NCBI GenBank assembly: GCA_930989465.1 | Contig: CAKNLX010000004.1 | Location: 1 to 50,992 of the forward strand | Direction: 5' to 3' | DNA length: 50,992 nt | DNA from: an uncultured Lactobacillus sp. | GTDB taxonomy: Bacteria; Bacillota; Bacilli; Lactobacillales; Lactobacillaceae | Shown: in pieces, positions 43,492-50,992 of the stretch | Numbering within the stretch: position 1 is the stretch's first letter | Layout: every line of letters begins with the position of its first letter | Program-made: the position numbers and the translations under genes | Notes under the pieces: model-generated | Database searches by the model: none | What the model saw: the letters and a program-made list of their open reading frames with translations, nothing else | Told to the model about the DNA's origin: nothing

Positions 43492-44346
43492 TTATTTTAT
43501 TTGACTGGTACCTGTTGCGTAATTCAAACGAACGCCATTTTCAACATTAAAGATATAAACGTTGAAATGAACCGTATTTGAACTAACTGACTGTCCTTCC
43601 ATTTCTACTCCTCGAGCTAATAATTCATCACCACGGAAAACAGGCGTTACTCGATAGCGAACGTAATTGTTACCCGATTCCTTGAGATATTCTGCTACTT
43701 CATCTTCATAACGTAGCATATCCGGATCATTAAGCTGCCTAGTTCCTGTCATCAGGTTCTTCAAATTATTGTTTTGTCCAGTTAATTGAAACCCTATTAG
43801 ATGACAACGATTATAAAGCCAGCCACCAGCAATTCTCTTATTATGCCAACCTGTCGGATCAACGTGGAGCGGTTCACGTGGACTATTAGGCATCAATGAC
43901 TTATTGAGTAATGCGTTAGCAGTAGTAACTCGATTTAAGCCATCAAGATTGCCATAACGTTGCCATGCACCGTCTGCTGTACTCAAGTCTGTTTTGGAGA
44001 AACTAGGATCATTATTATTAACAATAATAATATCTTTCCCTGTATAAGTGAGAGTAGCAAGCTTAGCAGCACTTACTGATTCAACTGCATGTGCACTCGA
44101 ATATTTCTTAAGTTGCCTTCTTAATTTAGCAATCTTTTTATCTAATGTTTTTATTTTTTGTTCAGTTTTACGATTCTTAACCTCAATTTTAGTAGCTTTT
44201 ATTTTAGCAGTTCGATTATATTTAACTACCGTTTTAGGTGCTTTTGCTAAAACAGTTCCTTGACTACTTTGAGCATTCGAGCAACCTGAAAGTGTCAAAA
44301 GCATCAAAAAGCTAGAAAAAATCGTAACAAATTTACGTTTATTCAT
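43492..44346 (-). CDS. DNA/RNA non-specific endonuclease, lipoprotein
   Basis: 284 residues. Lipoprotein signal MNKRKFVTIFSSFLMLLTLS ending in the lipobox SGC at about 22, so the mature enzyme is tethered outside the membrane. A coiled, Lys/Arg-rich region (45-85), then the nuclease domain (about 105-280): DGLNRVTTANALLN, GWLYNRCHLIGFQLTGQ with the catalytic His in the NRCH motif (DRGH in many relatives), and NLKNLMTGTRQLN with the metal-binding Asn. This matches the EndA-like Endonuclea_NS_2 family, which degrades DNA and RNA for nutrition or DNA uptake. ATG overlaps the previous gene stop by one base. Confidence 0.9.
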   Translation of the reverse strand: MNKRKFVTIFSSFLMLLTLSGCSNAQSSQGTVLAKAPKTVVKYNRTAKIKATKIEVKNRKTEQKIKTLDKKIAKLRRQLKKYSSAHAVESVSAAKLATLTYTGKDIIIVNNNDPSFSKTDLSTADGAWQRYGNLDGLNRVTTANALLNKSLMPNSPREPLHVDPTGWHNKRIAGGWLYNRCHLIGFQLTGQNNNLKNLMTGTRQLNDPDMLRYEDEVAEYLKESGNNYVRYRVTPVFRGDELLARGVEMEGQSVSSNTVHFNVYIFNVENGVRLNYATGTSQIK

Positions 44347-45011
44347 TATCTCAATGCCTTTCTATAGCCAGCAGCTTTAGCTTCTGCTTCAGAATCAAAG
44401 TAAACTGCATTTGCGGAATTCATTCGATATCCCGCTTGCCCTGGAACATGGTAAATTTTAGAGTTACGATTACCAACAATTTTACCTGAATCTGTGGTAT
44501 TCATATCTCCATGATTGCCAGCGGGTGCTCCTGAATTATGATGATGTTCAGTTTTAATTGATTGAGATGAATTAGCTGAATAATTATCATGCTTCGCCTC
44601 TTTAGCCGCTTTTTTCTCAGCTTTTTCTTCAGCTAATTTTTCTTTTTTAGCTTTAGTTTTTGCAATAGCCAAAGCAGCTACTAACTTTTCATATTCTGCT
44701 TCTTCTTTTTTCTCTTCTTTATCTAAAACTTTTTCTTTAGCCTGTGCTTTAACTAGCTCTTTTTGTCCAACTTTTTTCACTACATAATGAACTTTAGGTT
44801 CTGTAGTACTGGTTGACGAATCATCATCGGGCAAACTATTTACCCAGCAACAAAACAGTATGAAAACAATGACAACTGAACTCAGACTCGACCATAATCG
44901 ATCTCGTTTACTATGTTTAAAAACATACTTTTTTAATAAATAATACGGAGTAAAGTAATACCAAAACAAAATCCAGAGAATTACTTTTCCGATTTTTTCT
45001 AAGGTATTCAT
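44346..45011 (-). CDS. Membrane-anchored companion of the nuclease, with KIYHVPG domain
   Basis: 221 residues. A membrane span near 38-58 (LSSVVIVFILFCCWV), a long Lys/Glu/Ala-rich coiled region (about 75-145, DKEEKKEEAEYEKLVAALAI), a His/Ser-rich linker, and a C-terminal domain GNRNSKIYHVPGQAGYRMNS...DSEAEAKAAGYR. That domain resembles the small Ada-metal-binding-like unit often found at the C terminus of secreted nucleases, but its Cys ligands are absent. The stop overlaps the nuclease start (TAATG), so the two are coupled. Probably holds or guides the nuclease at the membrane; this is inferred. Confidence 0.65.
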   Translation of the reverse strand: MNTLEKIGKVILWILFWYYFTPYYLLKKYVFKHSKRDRLWSSLSSVVIVFILFCCWVNSLPDDDSSTSTTEPKVHYVVKKVGQKELVKAQAKEKVLDKEEKKEEAEYEKLVAALAIAKTKAKKEKLAEEKAEKKAAKEAKHDNYSANSSQSIKTEHHHNSGAPAGNHGDMNTTDSGKIVGNRNSKIYHVPGQAGYRMNSANAVYFDSEAEAKAAGYRKALR

Positions 45012-45013
45012 AC

Positions 45014-45343
45014 TTATCTCTTCGATTCACGATAACCCGCTGCTCGTGCTGCAGCCTTGCTCTTAAAAAATACAGCATTTTCACGGTTCATACGGTAACT
45101 ATGACCTCTTATTACATGAAAGATCTTACTCTTTTTATTACCTACAATCCGATAATCACCAGTCCAAATCTTTGCTTTACTATGTTTATGCTTTTTAACA
45201 TGTCTTCTAGGATGACGTTTAGCTCTATGAACTGTAGCTAAAACAGTATCACAATTATTAAAAGTGGAAGGAATAACTGCCACTTCACCTAGCACCATCA
45301 GAATTGCACTGATTAGGACTAGTAATCTTCTTCCTTTTTTCAT
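45014..45343 (-). CDS. Secreted companion of the nuclease, with KIFHVIRG domain
   Basis: 109 residues from the ATG at 45343, which follows GAGAGG; an ATG five codons earlier has no site. Signal peptide (MKKGRRLLVLISAILMVLGE), a His/Lys/Arg-rich basic part (RAKRHPRRHVKKHKHSK), and a C-terminal domain GNKKSKIFHVIRGHSYRMNRENAVFF...AAGYR, clearly paralogous to that of the next gene. The start of the next gene is two bases past this stop, so the three genes form one operon. The basic part could bind nucleic acid; this is inferred. Confidence 0.65.
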   Translation of the reverse strand: MKKGRRLLVLISAILMVLGEVAVIPSTFNNCDTVLATVHRAKRHPRRHVKKHKHSKAKIWTGDYRIVGNKKSKIFHVIRGHSYRMNRENAVFFKSKAAARAAGYRESKR

Positions 45344-45421
45344 AAAATAACCTCTCATTCACACAAAAAAATATACATTTATAGTTTTAGTTTACACCTA
45401 AACAATATTAATAGAAGCGAC

Positions 45422-45450
45422 AAAAAAGGCATTATCTCTGAGATAATGCC
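45422..45450 (-). terminator. Terminator after the gene at 45467
   Basis: GGCATTATCT pairs with AGATAATGCC with a 3-base loop; minus-strand tail TTTTTT. Confidence 0.85.
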
Positions 45451-45466
45451 TAATGATTAAAATAAT

Positions 45467-45874
45467 TTAAATTGAATACTTAACAGCGTTTCTTAAATCG
45501 ACTACAAAGCAAATCGCATAGATGAAACAGATAAACTCAATCAGACCATACTGTGATAACTTAACTAAGCCGAACAATAGCACAACAGCCAGACTAATAA
45601 AAAATAAAGTCGAAACAATTGTTAATCCTCGACTATCAAAAGGATCAGGAAATTTATCTAATTCTTCACTTATTTCTTTAAGTTCTTGTGCCGATAGATG
45701 TCTAATTTGTTTATATTCCTTTGAAGCTACGAAAAAATTACCTGAAATTATTAAAATCAAAGCTAGTGTATTTAAAATACACGTCCAAATCATGAGTGAG
45801 AGATTATTTTGAACTCGTGCATGGGCTAAGAAGATAACACTAATTAAACCCAACGCATCCCCAAAAAGGCTCAC
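45467..45874 (-). CDS. Small membrane protein, unknown function
   Basis: 135 residues from a GTG at 45874, with four hydrophobic spans (LGLISVIFLAHARV; IWTCILNTLALILIISGNFF; IVSTLFFISLAVVLLFGLV; FICFIYAICFVVDL). The GTG has no clear ribosome binding site. Upstream the same frame stays open (IDVENKDFRKKLRRKYLVSLFGD) to a TAA at 45931, which is codon 4 after an ATG at 45940. The gene may therefore have lost its normal start by a nonsense mutation, or begin internally. No family recognised. Confidence 0.5.
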   Translation of the reverse strand: MSLFGDALGLISVIFLAHARVQNNLSLMIWTCILNTLALILIISGNFFVASKEYKQIRHLSAQELKEISEELDKFPDPFDSRGLTIVSTLFFISLAVVLLFGLVKLSQYGLIEFICFIYAICFVVDLRNAVKYSI

Positions 45875-46038
45875 TAAATACTTTCTACGTAATTTCTTTC
45901 TAAAATCTTTATTTTCAACATCAATTGTTTATTTCTTCATAATCACTAAACCTACCCTTAAAAGTCATTACAAGTTAAATTATAATGCGAACATATGTAT
46001 AGATCTAGTGATTAGAGCCATCTTTTTCTATTCACAAT

Positions 46039-47784
46039 TTATTTAGCATAGCCAACCTTGTACCAAACATTATTTGCAGCTGCTGGTTTTAACGAGTAGT
46101 TCACGATCTTATTATTAACAGCTTGAATCGCATAAGAGTTAGTCATTGGTACAATATAAGCTTCATCATTCATATATTGCTGCCACTTATGAAAAGCTGC
46201 TACCCGGTACTTATGATTGAATGCCTTAGTAGAATCAATTTCATCAAGCAATTTATTGTTTTCCTTGGTAACGAATCTAGAGTCATTCATTGGGTTAGTT
46301 TCGCTGTACATCCCTCTTGGTGAAGGCTCTGATGACAATGACCAAGCTGCCATAAACATATCGACATTTTTATCATCGTGGTCCAGTTTGTCGTAGAAGG
46401 AATTGAACTCAATTAATCTGCCACCAGTTAAGCTGACATGCAAGCCGATTTTATGCCACTGTTGAATATAATTCTGAATAATCGGCTCTTGCACTGCGGA
46501 ACCTGTCATTGCGGCCAAGTGAATACTCAAAGGCTTGCCATTAGGTTGAACCCTCCATTTGCCTTTCTTCTTGTAGCCAGCTTTATCCAATAATTGGTTG
46601 GCTTTCTTTAAATTGTATGGAAAACCTTTAGCATTCTTATCGAAGTAATCGCCAAATTGAGCAGGAATCAAAGTTGGCACTCTGAAAGTCAAACCTTGCG
46701 TGTATCTCTTTTCAACTTGATTAATATTCATGGCATAGGCAATTGCCTGACGCAAAGATTTATTGTTCATCTTGGCATTCTTATCCATGACATTCTTGCC
46801 ATTCTCCCACTTCCCGACTTTGAAGCCTAAGTAACTATATGCAAGAGGGATCTTAGCAATAAAGTTAGTATTCTTAGCGTTCTTAACGGCTTGCCAATCA
46901 GAGTTAACTATCTCTGCAATATCAAACTTGTGACTCTTAATTGCTTGACTGGCTGATTTAGTCGAAACAACTTGCGCCACAATCTTATTCAACTTTGGTT
47001 TACCCCTCCAATAATATTTATTGGGAACCCAAGTTACTGACTGACCTCTGACAACTTTGCTAACTTTATATGGTCCAAAGAATAATGGATCTTTTCTGAT
47101 TTGATCTGATGAAACTAATTTACTGAAAGGTACATCCTTTAAATGATGATATGGAGCTGCCGTTTCAATAAAATAGTCATTACCAGATTGCAACATCCCT
47201 GGCTTCATTGCTAAAAAATGAATGACAATAGTTCTGCCATTTTCACCATCAGGATAAGTTATGTCTGAAATAGTTTTCGCTTTGCCATTGTGATAGGCTT
47301 TCATTCCTACGATATTAGCTAGAGAATCTGAGTACCGTAGACTGTTGGTAGCTTTATTGGCAGTCATTTCATATGGATATTCCAAATCCTTAGCAACCAC
47401 TTGCTTGCCATCGGACCACTTAACTCCTTTCTTAACAGTAATTGTTACTGTCTTGGCTTTCTTGTCTAGTTTAAAAGTAGCTGGGCCTTTATTAGTAATC
47501 TTATATTGATTATCAGTATCGAACAAAGCCTCATTACCAAATTGCATTACGTCTGAATCCACTTGATCAACTGATAACTGACTATCAAAAATCCCTTTAA
47601 AAGGAGTATCAGTTTCAATAGCATAGGTTAAAGTCCCGCCCTGTTTTGCTGTTTTTTGTGGGGGTTGTTCAGGAAACTTATTCGCAGTCTTGGCTGCATT
47701 CTTATTATTTTGACCACATGCAGTTAAACTTAAAGCTGCACCAATAAGTAAACCGGTAGTACTGATAAATTTAATAGCTTTCAT
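46039..47784 (-). CDS. Oligopeptide ABC transporter substrate-binding lipoprotein (OppA-like)
   Basis: 581 residues. Lipobox LTACGQNN (Cys at about 23), then a family 5 solute-binding fold: KGPATFKLDKKAKTVTITVK, the KWSDGKQVVAKDLEYPYEMT signature near 125, FGPYKVSKVVRGQSV near 245, NKSLRQAIAYAMNINQVEKR near 345. It binds peptides outside the membrane and hands them to an Opp-type permease, which is not in the window, so this is an orphan binding protein. It is preceded by a strong promoter, a 32-codon leader ORF and a terminator, suggesting controlled expression. ATG follows AGAAAAGAG. Confidence 0.93.
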   Translation of the reverse strand: MKAIKFISTTGLLIGAALSLTACGQNNKNAAKTANKFPEQPPQKTAKQGGTLTYAIETDTPFKGIFDSQLSVDQVDSDVMQFGNEALFDTDNQYKITNKGPATFKLDKKAKTVTITVKKGVKWSDGKQVVAKDLEYPYEMTANKATNSLRYSDSLANIVGMKAYHNGKAKTISDITYPDGENGRTIVIHFLAMKPGMLQSGNDYFIETAAPYHHLKDVPFSKLVSSDQIRKDPLFFGPYKVSKVVRGQSVTWVPNKYYWRGKPKLNKIVAQVVSTKSASQAIKSHKFDIAEIVNSDWQAVKNAKNTNFIAKIPLAYSYLGFKVGKWENGKNVMDKNAKMNNKSLRQAIAYAMNINQVEKRYTQGLTFRVPTLIPAQFGDYFDKNAKGFPYNLKKANQLLDKAGYKKKGKWRVQPNGKPLSIHLAAMTGSAVQEPIIQNYIQQWHKIGLHVSLTGGRLIEFNSFYDKLDHDDKNVDMFMAAWSLSSEPSPRGMYSETNPMNDSRFVTKENNKLLDEIDSTKAFNHKYRVAAFHKWQQYMNDEAYIVPMTNSYAIQAVNNKIVNYSLKPAAANNVWYKVGYAK

Positions 47785-47808
47785 AGTCGTTTCTCTTTTC
47801 TAAAAAAT

Positions 47809-47845
47809 AAAAAAAGGCCCACATCCCAATTAAGGAATGTGAACC
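47809..47845 (-). terminator. Attenuator-like terminator before the OppA-like gene
   Basis: Minus strand GGTTCACATTCC pairs with GGGATGTGGGCC over 12 pairs (some G-U), loop of 6, followed by seven T. It lies 35 bases after the leader ORF stop and 25 bases before the lipoprotein start. Confidence 0.85.
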
Positions 47846-47879
47846 TTCATAGAATAATTAGTAAATCAATTATCTGAGA

Positions 47880-47978
47880 TTAGGATCGCCGCACACCATA
47901 ATTTAGGATCACAAATAAACCATCATTTTGGTGGCGGCGTCGTAATTCTACTGTTAATGCGCTTTGTGATTCTAACAT
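47880..47978 (-). CDS. 32-codon leader ORF
   Basis: ATG at 47978, TAA at 47882-47880; starts MLESQSALTVELRRRHQNDG and ends FVILNYGVRRS. AAAGGAG (47994-47988) lies 9 bases before the ATG, as strong as any in the window. The coding RNA itself can fold: CGCCGCCACC pairs with GGTG(T)GCGGCG, and ATCACAAA near the start pairs with TTTGTGAT, and the two pairings exclude one another. This fits a ribosome-sensing leader peptide; a short functional peptide is also possible. Confidence 0.65.
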   Translation of the reverse strand: MLESQSALTVELRRRHQNDGLFVILNYGVRRS

Positions 47979-48013
47979 GATATGTGACTCCTTTCTTAAA
48001 TGAATTTAATGTT

Positions 48014-48042
48014 ATATTAAAATTTCTTTTAGCTGTTGTCAA
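48014..48042 (-). promoter_or_regulatory. Strong promoter of the leader/OppA-like unit
   Basis: Minus strand perfect TTGACA (48042-48037), 17-base spacer, TAATAT (48019-48014). Transcription would begin near 48007, giving a 220-base leader. Confidence 0.75.
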
Positions 48043-48070
48043 TAAATATTTTAGAATTTTTTATTGACAT

Positions 48071-48096
48071 AAAAAGCACCGTCAAACGACAGTGCT
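48071..48096 (-). terminator. Terminator after the SLAP-repeat protein gene
   Basis: AGCACCGTC pairs with GACAGTGCT (one mismatch), loop AAAC; minus-strand tail TTTTT. Confidence 0.8.
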
Positions 48097-48107
48097 TCAA
48101 TATTTTT

Positions 48108-49616
48108 CTACTTTTCAGCTAACTTGGTAGCCTCTTCTGCAGTATTTTGAGTCTTAACTTTTAAACCTTTGAAAGTAACATCACTTGCCTTTACATAAAC
48201 ACTACCAATTTTTTGCTTAACCCAAGTGTATTCATATTTACTATGTGGATCACGCATTGAAAAAGTAGTACCAATTAAGTGATAGAAAAGTTCTGCTTTC
48301 TTTTCACTAGGTACCCAAATGTAACGAGCATAATCAACCTGATAGTTGTTCTCAGGCAAAAAGTTGCCACGAGCTGCCTTTTCCAAATATTTGCCACCTA
48401 AATCAACTAACTGACCTTGATCATTGTAAAGTGGTGTAGTCTTTTCTAGGCCTTGTTTAAAAGTAACCAACGATTGAGTTGATTCCGCAAAATTATGATT
48501 ATTATCCATGAAGAATCTAAAGCTAAAATTACCCTCATCTTCATCTGGATAATCACCTGCATCAGTCCAGTACAAGAATTGGTCCTTGGTGCCAGCTATT
48601 CTGACGTACAATTGTGGGTCAGTGTAGTCAGTATCGATCAAAACCTGATCAATCTTAACTTTGCTACCAGCACGAACAACTTTAGAAGTTTCCTTTAAAT
48701 CTTTGTTCAAAACATACATATCGGCACGGGGAATTACATAAGTTGGTTGCTTCGTGAAGACATATTGACCATTGATTTTACTTACATTCACTGCCTTAAC
48801 GTAGCGACCGCCACCTAAAGCGTAGTAAACTTTCCCTTTAATCTTGTATTGTTTCAAAGCTTGTGGATCTTTATTAGAAGATTCACTTGGGTAGAAGAAG
48901 AAATCATCTGATGAACTAGCAGCTTTGACACTACCACTGTATGTCACTAAAGTACCTTTTCTTAAAGTACCTTGTTTCTTGATACGTTGACCCTTCTTGT
49001 TGTAGATATAAGTGTTGGTTTTCAAGAACATTACATTTTTACCGGCAACTTGGCTTACATCTTTTGCCTTAACATAAGCACCGCTGCCAACGTAATAGTA
49101 AAGTTCACGTGAAGTTTCTGTCAATTTGCCAGCATATTTAATCTTTTGATTACGAGTTACAGTTGCCTTGCCACCACGATATGATTTCAAACGCTTGCCG
49201 TTTTTGTCATAAACGTAACCTTTACGAGCAATATTAATTACACCCTTGTTGCTAATACTGCCTAAGCAATTAGACTTAATATAACCATTGTCACCAAGCC
49301 ACACGTAATTTTGACCATTATTAATTCTGATTATTGGAAAACTATCGCTTGACAGAAGTGAAATGCGACTAGTAATCCAAACAGGCTTACCATAAGTCTT
49401 AATTGTGCTATTACTCTTAACTTTTTTCTTGCCAGTATAAAAATTACCCTTTTTGTTATAAAGCGTGATACCATTTGCACTAGTTTTAATTGTTTTTTTG
49501 GTGGCTTTCTTGCTAGCTGCAAAAACCGGCTCATTGTTTTGAGTCAAAGCGATAGCTGGACTCAATGCCATTAAAGCTGCAGCTGAAACTAAGATGATTT
49601 TTTTATTGAGTTTCAT
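48108..49616 (-). CDS. Secreted multi-SLAP-domain wall protein
   Basis: 502 residues. Signal peptide (MKLNKKIILVSAAALMALSP, cleavage near VFAAS at about 34). The mature part consists of repeated SLAP-like modules, each with a tyrosine or leucine followed by KKGxR or similar: ITLYNKKGNFYTGKKKV, GYVYDKNGKRLKSYRGG, TYIYNKKGQRIKKQG and later variants. SLAP domains bind wall polymers through charged surfaces. No catalytic domain is seen, so it is likely structural or an adhesin. ATG follows CGAGGTAAAATT. The later part (about 290-450) is more divergent. Confidence 0.85.
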   Translation of the reverse strand: MKLNKKIILVSAAALMALSPAIALTQNNEPVFAASKKATKKTIKTSANGITLYNKKGNFYTGKKKVKSNSTIKTYGKPVWITSRISLLSSDSFPIIRINNGQNYVWLGDNGYIKSNCLGSISNKGVINIARKGYVYDKNGKRLKSYRGGKATVTRNQKIKYAGKLTETSRELYYYVGSGAYVKAKDVSQVAGKNVMFLKTNTYIYNKKGQRIKKQGTLRKGTLVTYSGSVKAASSSDDFFFYPSESSNKDPQALKQYKIKGKVYYALGGGRYVKAVNVSKINGQYVFTKQPTYVIPRADMYVLNKDLKETSKVVRAGSKVKIDQVLIDTDYTDPQLYVRIAGTKDQFLYWTDAGDYPDEDEGNFSFRFFMDNNHNFAESTQSLVTFKQGLEKTTPLYNDQGQLVDLGGKYLEKAARGNFLPENNYQVDYARYIWVPSEKKAELFYHLIGTTFSMRDPHSKYEYTWVKQKIGSVYVKASDVTFKGLKVKTQNTAEEATKLAEK

Positions 49617-49792
49617 AATTTTACCTCGTAAAATATATACCTTTAATTTTTATTTTAGTTTTTCTTATGAATATAGTCTATCTTTATGCCCTCTATAAAT
49701 TTTTATACATTCAATACCTAAAGAACTACAATAGTGGTGTATAGAGGTACAGCCAAAGTACTTGCGCTCTGAATAACAGAAAGGAAGATTTC

Positions 49793-50005
49793 ATGAAATA
49801 TCTATCAAGAAATCAAGCAGAACAATGGCTGAATCAACATACGCTTTATGGGCAAAAGAAAAAATTATTTACTAACAAGTTTATGAAGAGATTGAAGAAC
49901 TCCTATCGTTTGGTTCCCGACAAACACACCATCTTCGGGAAAAAATACAGCTTGTGGGAACTAAAAGAATATGCTCACGATGTAAATCCTAGACTATTTG
50001 CTTAA
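49793..50005 (+). CDS. Small basic protein, unknown function
   Basis: 70 residues, rich in Lys/Arg/Tyr with one helical stretch (SRNQAEQWLNQHTLYGQKKK) and the tail KKYSLWELKEYAHDVNPRLF. ATG follows AAAGGAAGATTTC. No membrane span. A GGCAC/GTGCC hairpin (50007-50036) follows. No family recognised; its size and charge allow a nucleic-acid-binding role but nothing supports it directly. Confidence 0.55.
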   Translation: MKYLSRNQAEQWLNQHTLYGQKKKLFTNKFMKRLKNSYRLVPDKHTIFGKKYSLWELKEYAHDVNPRLFA

Positions 50006-50119
50006 GCAAAAAGGCACCACTTAAATGCAGTGCCTCTTATTATACATATTTTTACTAAAATGACAGGTTGATACCTTTCATCAAATGATGCAAGATTATA
50101 TTATAATTAAGGAGAACTT

Positions 50120-50428
50120 ATGAAAAAAGTAACAGACTTACCTGATAAAAATAAACGACCAAAGAATAAACCGCGAAAACAGATTAAAGTTAATAGTTTT
50201 GCAACGGCAATGTTGGCTAAGGCTGAACAAGATAAGTACAAAGGTCCACAAGTCGTTGATGAGAACGGTCATATGAAAGAAGATCCCAAAGAAAAATATG
50301 AAAATGATGCTATTACGGAATTCTGGAATGCTCTCTTTCCTAAAATTGATTCTGAAATAGCGAAAAAGGATAAGCGTAGAACTAAAATTGATCCTTCTAA
50401 GGTGATTAATTTCAAAGATAAAAAATGA
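50120..50428 (+). CDS. Small charged protein, unknown function
   Basis: 102 residues, very rich in Lys, Asp and Glu with a short hydrophobic core (ITEFWNALFPKID). ATG follows AAGGAGAACTT. No signal peptide or membrane span. Composition suggests partial disorder. No family recognised. Confidence 0.55.
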   Translation: MKKVTDLPDKNKRPKNKPRKQIKVNSFATAMLAKAEQDKYKGPQVVDENGHMKEDPKEKYENDAITEFWNALFPKIDSEIAKKDKRRTKIDPSKVINFKDKK

Positions 50429-50515
50429 GACTTTAAAGTAATTTCACATATACTCTTTCTGTACTCACAAAATAGACTATATACTAATACATAGTCATTT
50501 TAGGAGGACGTAAAA

Positions 50516-50932
50516 ATGAAGAGAAAAATTATTACTGTAGTTTTAAGCATACTCGCAGCTATTAGTTTTATCACTATATTCAACAACGGCCTTAATAATA
50601 AAAAGGTTGAAGCAACTCGGCTTCATCGTTATACCATACCTGCACGTTATCGTGGACATTGGCAGAATAAAAAACACAAATGGCAATGGATAAATATCAC
50701 TAAACATACTATTTGTGGTGAATATCTGTCAAAGCATCCAATGACTACTTATCATGGTTCTAATGCTTTGAACATGAGAATGAAACCATCTACACATTAC
50801 TATTTAGCTTGGCGAGGTGGAAAAAATCTTTGGTTCTGTTGTCCAGGTGGTGAAGAAAGTAATGTCTATCGTAGTGGATCTAAACTAAAATTTCGTGTTG
50901 ATACATGGACAATGACTTTACAACGTCGTTAA
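50516..50932 (+). CDS. Small secreted protein, unknown function
   Basis: 138 residues with a signal peptide or anchor (KIITVVLSILAAISFITIF) and a basic, Trp/Tyr/His-rich mature part: YTIPARYRGHWQNKKHKWQW near 40-60, then HTICGEYLSKHP with one Cys and NLWFCCPGGE with two. ATG follows TTAGGAGGACG. Similar small exported proteins whose sequence starts with a phrase like PARYRGHW are common in lactobacilli and of unknown function. Confidence 0.65.
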   Translation: MKRKIITVVLSILAAISFITIFNNGLNNKKVEATRLHRYTIPARYRGHWQNKKHKWQWINITKHTICGEYLSKHPMTTYHGSNALNMRMKPSTHYYLAWRGGKNLWFCCPGGEESNVYRSGSKLKFRVDTWTMTLQRR

Positions 50933-50939
50933 ACAAATG

Positions 50940-50967
50940 TGTCTGGGAAAAAACTAATTCTCAGACA
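50940..50967 (+). terminator. Possible hairpin after the last gene
   Basis: TGTCTGGGAA pairs with TTCTCAGACA (one G-U); no T run follows, so a terminator role is weak. Confidence 0.35.
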
Positions 50968-50992
50968 GGAAAAAAGAACGATGATTTCCTAA

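Overview
The window looks like a chromosomal segment of an AT-rich lactic acid bacterium of the Lactobacillus acidophilus/helveticus/crispatus group. Supporting signs are secreted proteins with SLAP (S-layer-type) C-terminal domains, a 793-residue PepX, a YSIRK/LPxTG mucus-binding protein, strong GGAGG ribosome binding sites with some TTG starts, and a pyrimidine operon preceded by PyrR-type attenuators. The species cannot be fixed from the sequence alone.

Layout. 0.07-8.2 kb: a DUF2325-like protein, IlvE aminotransferase, a HI_0552-like protein, a 4-oxalocrotonate tautomerase (59 aa), a DUF2207-like membrane protein, a GH25 lysozyme with SLAP domain, an ArsC/Spx-like protein and an alpha/beta hydrolase. 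8.3 kb: tRNA-Arg(UCU) with its own promoter and terminator. 8.5-11.9 kb: two translationally coupled ABC exporter half-transporters behind a long leader with a tiny uORF and a terminator. 12-13.2 kb: a HAD phosphatase and a small membrane protein. 13.4-24.4 kb is an accessory region rich in decay: an unrecognised gene cut by an IS66 element, an internally deleted IS66, a large GC-rich mucus-binding adhesin, a decayed IS30, a second IS66 remnant, a PH/SHOCT-type protein, a broken PARG-like gene and a broken SLAP gene. 24.5-28.7 kb: pepX, msrB with a coupled unknown gene, and a GlcU-type sugar porter with a cre-like site in its promoter. 28.8-38.7 kb: the pyrimidine cluster, pyrD and pyrR-pyrB-pyrC-carA-carB on the minus strand and pyrF-pyrE divergent on the plus strand. 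39-40 kb: a second decayed IS30. 40.1-43.1 kb: a polar amino acid ABC importer. 43.2-45.9 kb: a lipoprotein nuclease operon with two companion proteins sharing one C-terminal domain, and small membrane proteins. 46-49.6 kb: an oligopeptide-binding lipoprotein preceded by a 32-codon leader ORF and an attenuator, and a multi-SLAP secreted protein. 49.8-50.9 kb: three small unknown genes.

How the genes work together. The car/pyr genes make UMP de novo. PyrR probably senses uridine nucleotides at three terminator-type leaders and perhaps at a hairpin next to the pyrD ribosome binding site. PepX, the peptide-binding protein and IlvE fit a proteolytic, amino-acid-scavenging life. The lysozyme, SLAP proteins, adhesin and nuclease are cell-surface functions.

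The most interesting undescribed elements are two candidate attenuation leaders that contain their own short ORFs (48.0-47.8 kb before the peptide-binding lipoprotein, and 11.97-11.65 kb before the ABC exporter pair), the nuclease operon with duplicated companion domains, and the unrecognised gene at 13.4-14.7 kb.
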